The translations under genes and the position numbers were made by a program. A DNA stretch of 64,000 nt from Prorocentrum cordatum (Eukaryota > Sar > Dinophyceae > Prorocentrales > Prorocentraceae), in the NCBI GenBank assembly GCA_963575745.1, contig CAUYUJ010003952.1, forward strand, positions 10,001-74,000, in the 5' to 3' direction. The number at the start of each line of letters is the position of its first letter. Position 1 is the stretch's first letter. A model generated the notes under the pieces. The model saw only the letters and a list, made by a program, of their open reading frames with translations. It was not told where the DNA came from and searched no databases. Below are positions 1 through 9,832 of the stretch, in pieces.

Positions 1-345
1 GTGCATGTGTGTGCGTGAGGGGTGCCGGTGCGTGAGTGAGCGCGCGTGGTTGTGAGTGCGTGCGCGCGTGAGATTGTATTTATTCGCGTGCGCGCGTATG
101 TGCGTGCGCGCGCTCGTGCCCGGTGCGTTGCCGCGCCGGCTGACGTCAATCCTATTTTCGCATGCTTGTCCATCTGTACATGTCTACATACAGGTGCGCT
201 GCCACGGAAGCATCGCTCTCGCGCGCTGGAAGACGCCTTGAAACTCATACATGTATGTGTTCATTCTATTATTGGAAATAAATTCACCGTGCGCATTCCA
301 GAGATATGCATGGACTTATGACACGTGGCTAGGAGCTCTACGAGG
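1..345 (+). repeat. TG-rich 3' end of an upstream Helitron-like copy
   Basis: This stretch aligns almost base for base with 51583-51929, which is the 3' end of the giant Helitron-like element in this window. It runs from TG/CG-alternating sequence through a less repetitive tail into GAGCTCTACGAGG (333-345), the 3' terminal repeat seen at the end of M1 units, and then into the left arm of the terminal hairpin (to about 354). It is therefore read as the 3' end of a second copy of the same element, whose body lies to the left of the window. Short open frames here are translations of the dinucleotide repeat and are not counted as genes. Confidence 0.7.
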
Positions 346-354
346 TCCCCGGCG

Positions 355-712
355 AGCTTGAGAATGACACGCACGACTTGAAGCAAGTCACTCCCATCCT
401 GGCCAACAAGCGTCTCGGCGTATCCTGTGAACCAGCACCCTGGAAGCAGCCACATGTTTCTGCCGTGGGTCGTTGTCAAGCTATCTTTGCTACTCTCAGG
501 AGTGGATCCAGTGGCTGAAGGGTGAGATGGGTCCTCCTGTCAGCTATGTGTGGGGCTACCCTTCGGCCACGACGCCGAAGACGGATGGAGTATGCATTGC
601 CGTGTTTGATCCTAACTTGGGGTGGAAGGTTGACGCCGAGCTGCTGCGTAAGGTCGATGACAAGTTGGATTGCGAGGTCTTTCTGGCCAAGCTCAACTTT
701 CGTACCTGGTGA
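355..712 (+). pseudogene. LINE A ORF1 remnant (C-terminal part)
   Basis: Two frames (about 355-530, then 473-712) encode pieces that match the C-terminal end of ORF1 of LINE B and LINE D: a tryptophan-lysine segment (A-P-W-K-Q-P-H-V), an A-V-G-R motif and the strongly shared G-E-M-G-P-P motif. The rest of ORF1 is missing because of the 5' truncation, and a frame change separates the two pieces. In related elements ORF1 is an RNA-binding or chaperone-like protein; no known domain can be named from the residues left here. Confidence 0.65.
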
Positions 713-730
713 AGGTGCCATGGCGCCATC

Positions 731-1717
731 GTGGGCACGTATAACGTGAGGCGCTGTGGCAGCATGAACAGCCACGACATGCTTGCTCAGATCAAGACCT
801 CGAATTCGGAAGTTCTCGCTTTGCAGGAGTGCCAGTTCCTTGGAATAGGTAGGTGCTCTGAGCATGGTTTCACCTTAACTCTTTCTAATGATGGGAAGGC
901 CGGGGTTCTCTACAAGAGGGTGTGGAGAGCCTCCATACGTGAATGCATCAGGGGTAATCGTTATGTCATTCTCGTGTTTCAATCGTTGATTGTTGCCAGC
1001 TTGTACTTACCACATGCGCCGAAAAAAGGGGATCACAATATCTTATTCACACAAACATTGCAGTCGTTTCGAAAGGATTTGGATACGCTCCGAGTTAGGT
1101 TTCCCAAGGAAGGGTGGGACTTGTTCATCGGGATGGATGCTAACGTTGAGCTTCTGCCTCACACGGTATTTGGAGATGTTGCTTTGACTGGTTCTGCAGT
1201 GCAGGGTGAGAGATTTGAAGAAGGGGACAATGCAGGAGGAGGTGGACGTGGAGGTTTCCAGCAGGGTAGGAGGAGGATGCAACAATACATGTGTGACGAG
1301 CTCTGTGAATGTATGTGGCATTATGATTTGGTTTTCTCGAATTCTTTTGGGACCCGTCGTACGACCTGGAAGGCCAGGGAGGAGACGGAGGAGGAGGACA
1401 AGGTTCTTGATTACCTGTGTATTCCGAGCTCCTGGGAAAGGCCTCAGTGGGAGGTGTCGTGGTTAAGGCCAACACTCAGGGGCTCCGTGGACCCCAGAAA
1501 GACCCGCCTGTCGGACCATGCCCTGCTCACCTTGCTTGTCCCCGAATCGGCCGCTCCGACTCGACGTTGGAGAACGAAGCCACGACAAACGTTCACTCAT
1601 TGGTGCTGCGACGAAGCCTCGGAATTGCAAGTTTCGGCTAACCTTGATCGTCGTTTGCATGCTGCAGCTCGTTACCCATCTGGTCTCTGCCCGGATGAAT
1701 TGGCTCCTGTTATCTGA
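731..1717 (+). pseudogene. LINE A ORF2, APE-type endonuclease part
   Basis: An apurinic-endonuclease-like domain that would nick target DNA to prime reverse transcription. The visible motifs follow the family order: an N-terminal Y-N-V-R strand, L-A-L-Q-E with the catalytic Glu, A-S-L-Y-L-P, M-D-A-N-V-E-L (Asp and Asn pair), T-T-W-K, V-L-D-Y-L, and the closing S-D-H. All catalytic positions appear intact. The frame has no clear ATG; it follows the ORF1 remnant. It ends at a stop, after which the next part of ORF2 continues in another frame, so the copy is broken. Confidence 0.8.
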
Positions 1718-1764
1718 ATGCATGTACACAGGACAAGGAGTCATACACCAATGTCCCAAAGAAA

Positions 1765-4173
1765 ATGCAGATCCCCAAAAAGACAGATCGTCATAAGGAA
1801 CTTGATGATGAATATCGCCGACTGCGTCGTGAAGGAGGGGAGGAGGAGGAGCTCATCAGGGTTATGAAAGAGAGAAGGAAGGAGATGCGTGCACACACTC
1901 GTCGTCGACTCGAATACGATCATCGTGACGGGAAGCTCGCTCGGACGGTGGTGGACAAATTGAGTTATGACGATGTGCTCACGGAGGATAGGGAGTTGTG
2001 GGAGAAGGCGCTCTATGCTCACGGGTTCGCCAAGTACCACTGTGCTGCGCAAGGGATACGTAACGTGGAGTGTATCGAGGAGAGGAGGAGGAGGAGGTTG
2101 CAGGACACGAACACAGTGGACGTCTCCCCCATTTCCATGTCCGTATTGTTACAGGCACGATCACGCATTAAAGTGTGGTAAGGCGGTGGGTAAGGACGGA
2201 GTTTCTCCTTCTATGTTGAAACGTATCACGTGGGTAGGTTTGCGTCATATTCTTCGGTTATTCCAAGACCTGTATCTTCAACGGTATCCTACTCCTCGGA
2301 TTTGGTCTGAGTTGCTTGTGGTGTTGATGCCGAAAGCTAAAGATATCACTAAGTTGTCTGATACTCGTGCTCTCGTCTTACTTAGCAGCCTAAGCAAATG
2401 GTATACTTCATGTTTGGTTGAGATTGCTGAAGGTTATCTGAAAAGGGTCCCACAATATCTACATAACTACGGATTTTGCAAGGGAAGGCGCACGCACGAG
2501 ATCACTGCCATGCTTAAGCATGCCACCACACACGCTCTGGAGTGGGGGAAAGATGAGACCCTGCACCTCGCGTCATTAGATGTGCAGACTGCCTTTGATA
2601 ACGTCACGGTTGAGAAGGCCAGTCGGGCCTTGGATGCCATCCCTGGGTTCCCCAATGACCTTGCGTTGGCGCTACTCGCTCCCAGTATCCTGGACACAGC
2701 GGACTTTACCTTTCAGGACTCCACGGCGACGGGTATTCCCTGGGATGCATGTGTACGTACTGGTAGTGTGGAGGCCCCCTTCCTGTGGAAGTGTGTGACA
2801 CTACTGATGGGGATAGGATTGTACTGAATTGGGAGGAGGAGAAGTTGGGGTACGATTTGGGGGTGGAGGCTGGTGGGAGGTATCTTACTCATGCGCTCTG
2901 GGCCGATAACATTTTGCTTTTCTCGAAATCAAAGACTGAGCTCACACGTATGGTGGGGGACTTCTCGGCTCAGCTGTATACGCACGGTTTCAGATGGAAA
3001 GATTCCTCACTACACTATCTTGCCTTTGGGGAGGACTCTGAAGGCGCCTCGACGGGGAACCTCGTTGTCCAGGTGAACGATCTCGGTACCCTGTGTCTTC
3101 CGCGATGCTCTGAAATGGAGTGCCTGGGTTGCCTGGTCACGACCAAGACTGACAAACACCATGATGTGGCTTGGAAATTGGCTCGGGGTTGGAAGCGATT
3201 TAACCAGTTCCGCAAGTTTTATACGAATCGTGCTGTACCCTTCCAGAAGAAAATCAAGCATTATGAATCTAGGTTGCGTAGTTTTGTACTTTTCGGTGTT
3301 GAAGGCATGCCAGCGGACCACCACACTTTGAAACAGTTGCACACGTGGGAAGGTAAAATATTGTGTTCTATGGTACGCCGCCCGAAACCTGCCGACATGG
3401 ATTGGAGTATATACTTATGCAACTTGTACAAACGTGGGCGGCGTATGCTCCTGGAATTGGGACGGCCGTCTCTTGTGCAGCTATTCTTGTTTCGTCAGTG
3501 GCAGTGGGCTCAGGACTGTACGTTTACTGTGAAACGCCTGAACCCAACACCCGCACAGATTCCTCCAGGTACTTTTGATTCTTCAGGCAAGCCTGGCCCC
3601 AACGTCTTTGCTGCGTGTGAGCCACCGCCGGCCAAGAGACAACGTCAGGATGAACCCATGTATGTGCTACCAAGTATTGCGTGCTCGACATCAATGGGAT
3701 GTCATCCTGACGTGTGTGAGACGATGCATGCTGTTGATTCCTTTGAGCTCCCTGGTTCTCAGACACAATTACCCGCGCATCGGCGCAATCTGATTTCCCA
3801 GATGCATAAGCGTGCAAAGACATTCCATCCATCTCAGGATTCTCTGTCGCAAAAGCGTTCCTCTGTTGAGTTGCCGTCGCAGGAAATCGCTGCAAACAAG
3901 CGGCGACGGGTGGCTCCACCTCAGCATCGTAGTACAGGGGACTCGCATATGCAGGCTAGAGAATGTATTTTTGCATGGTCGGGGGAGTGGACTGACCGAC
4001 GGCAGGCCTTCATTGCATCGCTGCCTTGGAAAGAACGCCCATTAATGACGCGTCGGCATGAGGGGGGGAGACCACTGGCGTTGAGAAACTCCATTACATT
4101 TTCGAGTTGGTATCAGGGAAGGATTGGTATCACACGTTATCCTTTTCACGTCAGGGATGGAAAGAATTTCTGA
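1765..4173 (+). pseudogene. LINE A ORF2, reverse transcriptase part
   Basis: Reverse transcriptase spread over three frames (1765-2181, about 2160-2827, 2785-4173). Palm motif A is visible (L-D-V-Q-T-A-F-D). The catalytic box that is normally F/Y-A-D-D reads W-A-D-N (2899-2910), as it does in LINEs B and D. The segment that in B and D reads G-G-P-E-G-P is degraded here (G-S-V-E-A-P) and is followed by a stop, a sign of decay. The thumb and connection region runs to about 3560, then a poorly conserved linker leads to the RNase H part. Frame changes near 2160, 2800 and 4150 make the copy inactive. Confidence 0.8.
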
Positions 4174-4889
4174 AGCGGGCACTGGATGTTACTAACATGG
4201 AGGAGGCGTGGGGGTACTGTTACTTTAAACATGCACAACCTGCGGGATATGCTAGGGAGGAGGAGGAGAGGGAGAAGACGGAGGAGCAGCAAAGGAAGGA
4301 GGACGAGAAGATGGAGAAACGACTTGCGTACATTAATGAACATGCATCGGAGTGGAATGCGGAGCCTCGGGACTCGATACCGATGGAATTGATTGGGGAC
4401 TCCGCCACAGGGGTGAATTGGATTAACGGTCTCTGGGCAACATCCAATATTATCTACAAGCACATTCTTGGCGACATTCAAAATAGGCTGGAGCATATCT
4501 CTGTGTTGTATGGTATGAGGCCTCCGAGTTGGGGCCACAATATGTTCAAGTGGATCTATCGAGAAGGAAACGAAAGAGCTGACAGGCTGACATGGTTGGC
4601 CAGAACCAAAAATAGTTACGTTACGTTCCATACCTCACTCATTGAACATGCGAGTAAAACAAAACTAGACGGCCTCCGTGGATTCTTCGACGGAGGTCGC
4701 TCTGTGGAGGGATGTGCTGCAGGATGGTGTATAGATTTGTGTGTACACGGGACGTGGCAGTTGGTGGCGGAGGAAGCTGTCTCGCTTGATGCCTCTGCTT
4801 CTGTCATGTTTTGTGAGATGATTGCAGCACAACGGCTCTGTATGGCCGTGGAGCACATTTTGGGTAGCATCTTTCATCCAAGCAGCTGA
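4107..4889 (+). pseudogene. LINE A ORF2, permuted RNase H part
   Basis: One open frame holds both halves of an RNase H, in permuted order. First comes G-D-S (Asp codon 4398) followed by W-I-N-G-L-W, like the beta-4 strand of RNase H; then R-E-G-N-E-R-A-D-R-L (Asp 4581), like the C-terminal helix. Only after these come F-F-D-G-G (Asp 4689) with a downstream G-C-A-A-G-W, like strand beta-1, and F-C-E-M-I-A-A (Glu 4815), like helix A. A normal RNase H has the last two first. The same order is seen in LINEs B, C and D. All four acidic positions are present in this copy. Confidence 0.7.
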
Positions 4890-5333
4890 CTCACTTCATC
4901 TTGCTTGGAGCTCTCCAACACCTTTACAATTTCACATGTTGTATTGCATCCTTTTCCTTGTTCCTGCATCCTATTCCGTTTCCTATGCCTCAGTGGCTCG
5001 GCAGTGTGATGATAAGAGTTGCCCTCTCCAGCTACCCTGTGCTCCGTTTGGGAGTCTTAGGGCTCAGCTGTCACAGCTGTCCGCGCCCTGACTCAAACTC
5101 AAAAACCAGGTTGACTCATTTCATCTTGCTTGGAGCTCTCCAACACCTTTACATTTTCACATGTTGTATTGCATCCTTTTCCTTGTTCCTGCATCCTATT
5201 CCGTTGCCTATGCCTCAGTGGCTCGGCAGTGTGATGATAAGAGTTGCCCTCTCAAGCTACCCTGTGCTCCGTTTGGGAGTCTTAGGGCTCAGCTGTCACA
5301 GCTGTCCGCGCCCTGACTCAAACTCAAAAAACC
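4887..5333 (+). repeat. Tandem duplication of the LINE A 3' UTR (224-bp period)
   Basis: The 3' UTR is present twice, 4887-5110 and 5111 to about 5333, with only a few differences between copies. Each copy carries GATAAGAGTTGCCCTCT and ends in an A-rich run just before CCAG. An ATAAGAGT motif also occurs in the 3' UTRs of LINE B (twice) and LINE D, so it may be a 3' recognition element for the reverse transcriptase. The open frame 4901-5401 is the translation of this duplicated UTR and is not a gene. Confidence 0.85.
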
Positions 5334-5363
5334 AGATTGACGGTTTACCGCCGGCGGCCCAGT
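5334..5363 (+). repeat. Right arm of the terminal hairpin split by LINE A
   Basis: The sequence has the layout of the distal part of the repeat hairpin (loop end, then TTTACCGCCGG, then CCCAGT). Its left arm lies at about 346-354, on the other side of LINE A. The right arm is of the M2 type although the left terminal repeat is of the M1 type. Confidence 0.75.
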
Positions 5364-5701
5364 CCGCCACCCGGCAGAAAGGACCAAAGTTAAATGGGTA
5401 ACTTTTTGGGGGTTGTGCGTTATTTTTTGAAAGATATTTGACAATTCATTTTGAAAAAGCAGATTTTTACGCCGAGCATTGGCATATGAACTTCACTCTG
5501 ACAGCAGCTCAGCTCTCTCGATGCTTTTTTGCATGAGCTGACTTCCGGGAACTGAGCGAACATCAACATCGAAAAAATCGAATTTCAAGATTTTCGAAAA
5601 ATCTTCATTTTTCTGACTGTGTGTCGATTCTCTGCAATGTGAGAGGAGCTCTACGAGGTTCCCGGCGGTGACCAGGTTGACGGTTCACCGCCGGCGCCAG
5701 T
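5364..5701 (+). repeat. M1-type unit, 5' ragged
   Basis: A repeat unit that starts without a 5' terminal repeat directly after the CAGT end of the previous one. The body has GATATTTGACAATTCATTTT and related phrases. It ends in GAGCTCTACGAGGTT, then the hairpin 5662-5694 (CCGGCGGTGA, 13-nt loop, TCACCGCCGG) and CAGT. 5702-5776 is a further short body fragment before the next complete unit. No gene is seen. Confidence 0.75.
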
Positions 5702-5776
5702 TGGTCGACCCGGCCAGAAAGGACAAAGTGGTAACTTTTGGGTGGTTTTGCGATTTTTTGAAAGATATTTGACAAT

Positions 5777-6868
5777 ACCTCGTAGAGCTCTTCGTCGAGA
5801 TGAGCTAAGAGGAATTCGGGCGCAGGGTGGAGCTAGTTGGCCGACCCGACCAAAAGAGACAATGTGTTAACCTGGGGTCGGTTTTTGAATCTTTGTGCAA
5901 GATTTGACAATTCGTTTTCAGAAAACGGATTTTTCTCACATACAGTAAGCTATGGCGCACCTGCTGGTAAAATTTTCAGGGCTCTAGGGGCAATATTACT
6001 GTCAAAAGACTTGCAGGAACCGACTTTGCCTGCAGTGCAGTTTGGCAGGTGACGGTGGTTGGCTTTACTTAACTCGAGCTGTCAGCAAGCTGCAGACCTC
6101 TCACGCACACCAGTCGATGCAGAATGATCTGGCGCGTCACACTGGAAGCTCGAGAGTTCCTAGAAATGGCTGAGTCAGGAGTTATGCTCGAAATACTGTC
6201 TCTATGTATGCGTGTTGCGAACGGTGTTTCGATGATAACTCGAGCTGAGTGCATGCTATGCATGCCAGGTACATTCCAATCGAAGTAGCGACATGCGAGA
6301 CATCGAATGGGAGCCTCGAGAGTGCCCAAATTGATTAGAATTTTCAAAATCAATGAAAAATATCGATTTGTACAATTTTGTATTTTTTGTGTCGGATGAT
6401 TTTTTTTCTAATTTATATCGATCTATGGGTGACCTAGAGAGTTCTGGTGCATGTTTGTCGACGCAGAATGGTCTCGCGCTCTCACTGAGAGCGCGAGACT
6501 TCATATGAATAGCTTCGCTGGAGTGAGAACTTTGGTCCAGCCGGCCGAGGCGGACAATGTGACAACTTTTGGGTGGTTTTGCAATTTTTTGAAAGATATT
6601 TGACAATTCATTTTGAAAAAGCAGATTTTTACTCCGAGCATTGAGATATAAACTTCGTTCCCTGATCAGCTCGGCCATCTAGAGTCATTTTCAGTACCCG
6701 TTCACTTGAAGGAACCGACTTCATTGACTCCGAAAAAATCTCAACTTGAAGTTTTTGTAGAAAAGCTCCCAGAAGCTCCCGCTTTGATGCTGAGCTTTCT
6801 CACGGATTCAAGGAGCTCTACGAGGTTCCCGGCGGTGACCAGGTTGACGGTTCACCGCCGGCGCCAGT
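5777..6868 (+). repeat. M1-type unit with both terminal repeats (long form)
   Basis: Begins with ACCTCGTAGAGCTC and ends with its exact reverse complement GAGCTCTACGAGGT (6813-6826), followed by the hairpin 6829-6861 and CAGT at 6868. At about 1.1 kb it is longer than the roughly 360-400-bp units at 8151, 53436 and 53999, and its middle has sequence not seen in them, so it may be a composite of more than one unit. The short open frames inside are not conserved between units. Confidence 0.75.
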
Positions 6869-7464
6869 GATAACTTCTGGGTGGTTTTGCATTTTTTTGA
6901 AAGATATTTGACAATTCATTTTGAGAAAGCAGATTTTTCGCATCTGTAAACAACTATGAGGGCCTCTCTGTCTTAGTATGAGCTCTGTAGCCGTACTTTT
7001 TCTATCAAAACACTTGGAGGAACCATTTTCATGTCGACACGAAAAAAAAACAATTTTTCTCTTTTTCAAGAAATGCTTCCAGAAACCTTCTCTTTCGACT
7101 CCAAGCACTCTTACGCGTGGAATGAGCTCTACGAGGTCCCCGGCGTTGACCAGGTTGACGGTTCACCGCCGGCGCCAGTTTTTGAGAGATATTTGACCAT
7201 TTATTTTGAGAAAGCAGATTTTTTGCACCTGTAAACGACTTCGAGGGACTCTTCGTCTTAATATGAGCTCTCTAGATGCACTTTTACTATCAAAACACTT
7301 GGCGCAACCATCTTTATGTCGACATCAAAAAAAAATCATGTTTTCTCTTTATCGAGAAATGCTTCCAGAAGCTCTCTCTTTTGATGCTGAGCACCCTTAC
7401 GTGTGCTGGGAGCTCTACGAGGTTCCCGGCGGTAACCAGGTTGACGGTTCACCGCCGGCGCCAT
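6869..7464 (+). repeat. Two 5'-ragged M1 units in tandem
   Basis: Units 6869-7179 and 7180-7464, each lacking a 5' terminal repeat, joined directly to the previous unit's end. The hairpins are 7140-7172 (one mismatch in the left arm, GGCGTTGA) and 7426-7458 (left arm GTAA against right arm TCAC, so one weakened pair). The second unit ends in CCAT in place of CCAGT. The shared body includes GAGAAATGCTTCCAGAA. Confidence 0.75.
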
Positions 7465-8150
7465 TTCCAGCGCCTCCACGCACGGTAAACCCCGTGAGTG
7501 AGGCCGCCCCCGCACGCATGAGGACCCGGGGTTGGCGCTGGCGCGGCCCGGGAAGCGAGACCCCGGGCGCGTGCGTTTGCAAAGAGGGGGAGAGAAAGCA
7601 GTAGAGGAGAGAGGCAAGAAAGGAGAAAACAGGAGGAGGGAAACAAAAAGCGGAGAAAGCGGGATGAAGAGGGAGAGCAGAGGAGACAGAAAACGAGAGG
7701 GGGGGGGGGGGAAAGGGGCGGCGGCGAAGACGACGACGACGAACGCCCGCGCCGCCGGCTCGCGAGCGCCGTGTCCCGCCCCGCGTGACCGGGAACCCAG
7801 GGGTCGGGCCCGGGGGACCAGACCAGGGGCCGGGGCCAGGGGCAGGGGCGGGGCCCAGGACGCAGGGGGTGCGCGCTGGAAGGGGGAAACGCTGGCGAAT
7901 TTTTCCCGGATAGCTCCTGGGAGAGCTGAGGGTTTCAGACAAGAAGCCGGAGGTGGGTGGTGAGGGGGACACGCCCACCTCCGCCGGTCCACGATCGTCG
8001 CAGCAGCTTGCCGGAGTTCGCAGCGTGTCCGGGAGCGCTCCAGGCACGCGTCCACGCGTGCTAGCACTCGTGCAGGCACGCGTGCACGCGTCGCTGGCAG
8101 CGGTTCAGGAGCGCTTCAGGAGAGCTCTCCAGAGCCCTTCAGGGAATTTT
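7465..8150 (+). repeat. GC-rich fragment resembling the 5' region of the giant Helitron-like element
   Basis: A GC-rich block between two M1 units. The phrase GGGGGAAACGCTGGCGAA (near 7880) and the preceding run of GGGGC-type repeats resemble 24640-24800 in the giant element, including the peptide motif G-E-T-L-A-N-F-S. It contains a homopolymer run of G (about 7700) and GAC/GAA repeats, and GCACGCGT repeats near 8040-8090. Long open frames on both strands follow from the base composition. I read it as a truncated, non-coding relative of the giant element. Confidence 0.5.
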
Positions 8151-8509
8151 ACCTCGTAGAGCTCTTCGGCATCGATGAGCTAGAGGAATTCCGGCGCGGG
8201 GTGCAGCTAGTTGGCCGCTCGGCCTTAAGATATTTGACAATTCATTTTGAGAAAGCAGATTTTTCGTACCTGCAAACGATTATGAGGGCCTCTCTGTCTT
8301 AGTATGAGCTCTGTAGGCGCACTTTTACTATCAAAACACTTGGCGGAACCATCTTCATGTCGACACGAAAAAATCAAGTTTCCTTTTTTTTTTTTTCGAG
8401 AAATGCTTCCAGAAGCTCTCTCTTTCGACTCCGAGCACTCTTACGCGTGAAATGAGCTCTACGAGGTTCCCGGCGGTGATCAGGTTGACGGTTCACCGCC
8501 GGCGCCAGT
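8151..8509 (+). repeat. M1 unit with both terminal repeats (359 bp)
   Basis: ACCTCGTAGAGCTC at the start and GAGCTCTACGAGGT at 8454-8467 are exact reverse complements. The hairpin is 8470-8502 and the unit ends in CAGT at 8509. It lies within GC-rich sequence: TCCAGCG resumes on the right and matches the start of the block at 7465, so the unit appears to have inserted into that GC-rich family. Confidence 0.8.
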
Positions 8510-8762
8510 TCCAGCGTCCCCAGAGCTCCTTCGCGCGAGGTCTCCAGCGTCTCCACGCACGGTAAACCGCGTGAGTCAGGGCGCTCCCGCACGTAAACCA
8601 CGCGCGTGAGCGGCCCGGGGGGCGAGACTCCGGGCGCGCGCGGCCCCGGGGCGAGGACCCGGGGTTGGCGCTTGCGCGGCCCGGGGGGCGAGACCTCGGG
8701 CGCGCGCGTTCTCGCCCTGATCAGGGCGTTAAAAAGCTCCGACCTGAGCAGGTCGTTAAACT
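8510..8762 (+). repeat. GC-rich fragment
   Basis: Related to 7465-7560: both carry CTCCACGCACGGTAAACC and repeated GGCCCGGG blocks. It has no terminal repeat, hairpin or credible gene. Confidence 0.5.
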
Positions 8763-9832
8763 AACTCGTAGAGCTTCCCTCAGCAAGTTATTGCTGGAAG
8801 CTTAAGAGTAATTCCGGGGAGCTGGAGAGCTAGTTCGCAAGAAAAATCTCGACGGACCTTTTGCTGACTTTTGGTCGGTTGAAAATTTTGTTCTCGAAAT
8901 TTGACCATTCGTTAGAGCTCTAGTATTTTTTCCCATGATATTCGATTCCCGCTCGCCATCTTGATCTCAGCTCGATCGGGTAACTTTGAAGGCCAAAAAG
9001 CAGGCAGGCGGGAACAACCGTTTCGAGTCATCTTGATACGCGCTGTGGGTTTTCTCAACGTAATTCGAGCTTGAGGAGAACTACAGAGCTTGTCAGCACA
9101 GCTAATATTCAGAATGATGAGGCGCGTTCGCCCGTTAAATCCAGAGGTCTGAAATCGGCCTGGTAGTCGAGCTAGGATCGGAAAGCTATTCGTATTATTC
9201 GAGTCATTGTAGCACGCTCTCGGTTTTTCGTACTTAACTCGATCTGTAGGGCAGCCACAGAGCTGATAATCACAGGAATCGATTGATAATCATCAGGCGC
9301 GTTCGTATGTTGATCAAGAGCTCTCAACTCGGCCTGCTTCCCGAGCTAGGTTCGCGAACCTATTCGTATTGTTCGAGTCATCTTGAGAATTGATCTCGGT
9401 TTTGCTGTACTTAAATCGTGCTGGGGGAGGGCTACAGTGCTGCTGGTTACAGGAATCGATTTCGAGACATGAGGCGCGTCCGTTCGTCGAACCGAGAGCT
9501 CAGAACTCGGTCTGCAAAACTGTTGTATTATTCGAGTCATCCTGAGAGGTACTCTCTGTTTTCTGCACTTAACTCAGGCTGTATGGGAGGCTGCAGAGCT
9601 GGTAATTACAGAAATCGATCTGCAGACATCAGACGCGTCCGCCTGTCGCATTCAGAGGTCTGAACTCGGTTTCATACTCGAGCTCGATTGGAAAACTGTT
9701 TGTTTGTTTCCTATCGCTTGGGCTGAAAAACTAGTCGTTCTCTGAAATTCTCTTCGACATTATATATTGTCAGGAAGCCCTACGAGTCCCCCGGCGGTAA
9801 GAAAGGTTGACGGTGTACCGCCGGCGCCCAGT
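8763..9832 (+). repeat. M2 unit with both terminal repeats
   Basis: Starts with AACTCGTAGAGCTTCC and ends with GGAAGCCCTACGAGT (9773-9787; one mismatch to the inverted repeat), then the hairpin 9791-9824 (left arm CCGGCGGTAA) and CCCAGT. The body consists largely of degenerate repeats of roughly 160-180 bp that share phrases such as CTTAACTCGAGCTGTAGGG and GGTCTGAACTCGGTCTGC. These phrases recur at about 9230, 9410 and 9570. No conserved coding frame is seen. Confidence 0.75.

Larger units (their letters stand above)
355..5333 (+). mobile_element. LINE A: 5'-truncated, decayed non-LTR retrotransposon
   Basis: A non-LTR retrotransposon with, in order, the end of ORF1, an APE-type endonuclease, reverse transcriptase and a C-terminal RNase H, followed by a duplicated 3' UTR. 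It starts inside ORF1, so it is 5'-truncated. At least four frame changes break the coding region. The left flank is the terminal repeat and left hairpin arm of a Helitron-like element (333-354) and the right flank is the right arm of that hairpin (5334-5363), so the LINE sits inside the hairpin. There is no poly(A) tail; the 3' end is an A-rich run, and no target duplication is obvious. Confidence 0.85.

Noticed and set aside
4901-5401. A 166-codon frame with a repeated hydrophobic sequence resembling membrane segments
   Set aside because: It is the translation of the duplicated LINE A 3' UTR, downstream of the ORF2 stop.
6250-6680. Minus-strand frame of 140 codons
   Set aside because: It lies within an M1-type unit, is not conserved in other units and has no recognisable domain.
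7336-8079. Minus-strand frame of 247 codons in GC-rich DNA
   Set aside because: Low-complexity Pro/Arg/Ser composition, overlapping + strand repeats shared with the giant element; no domain.
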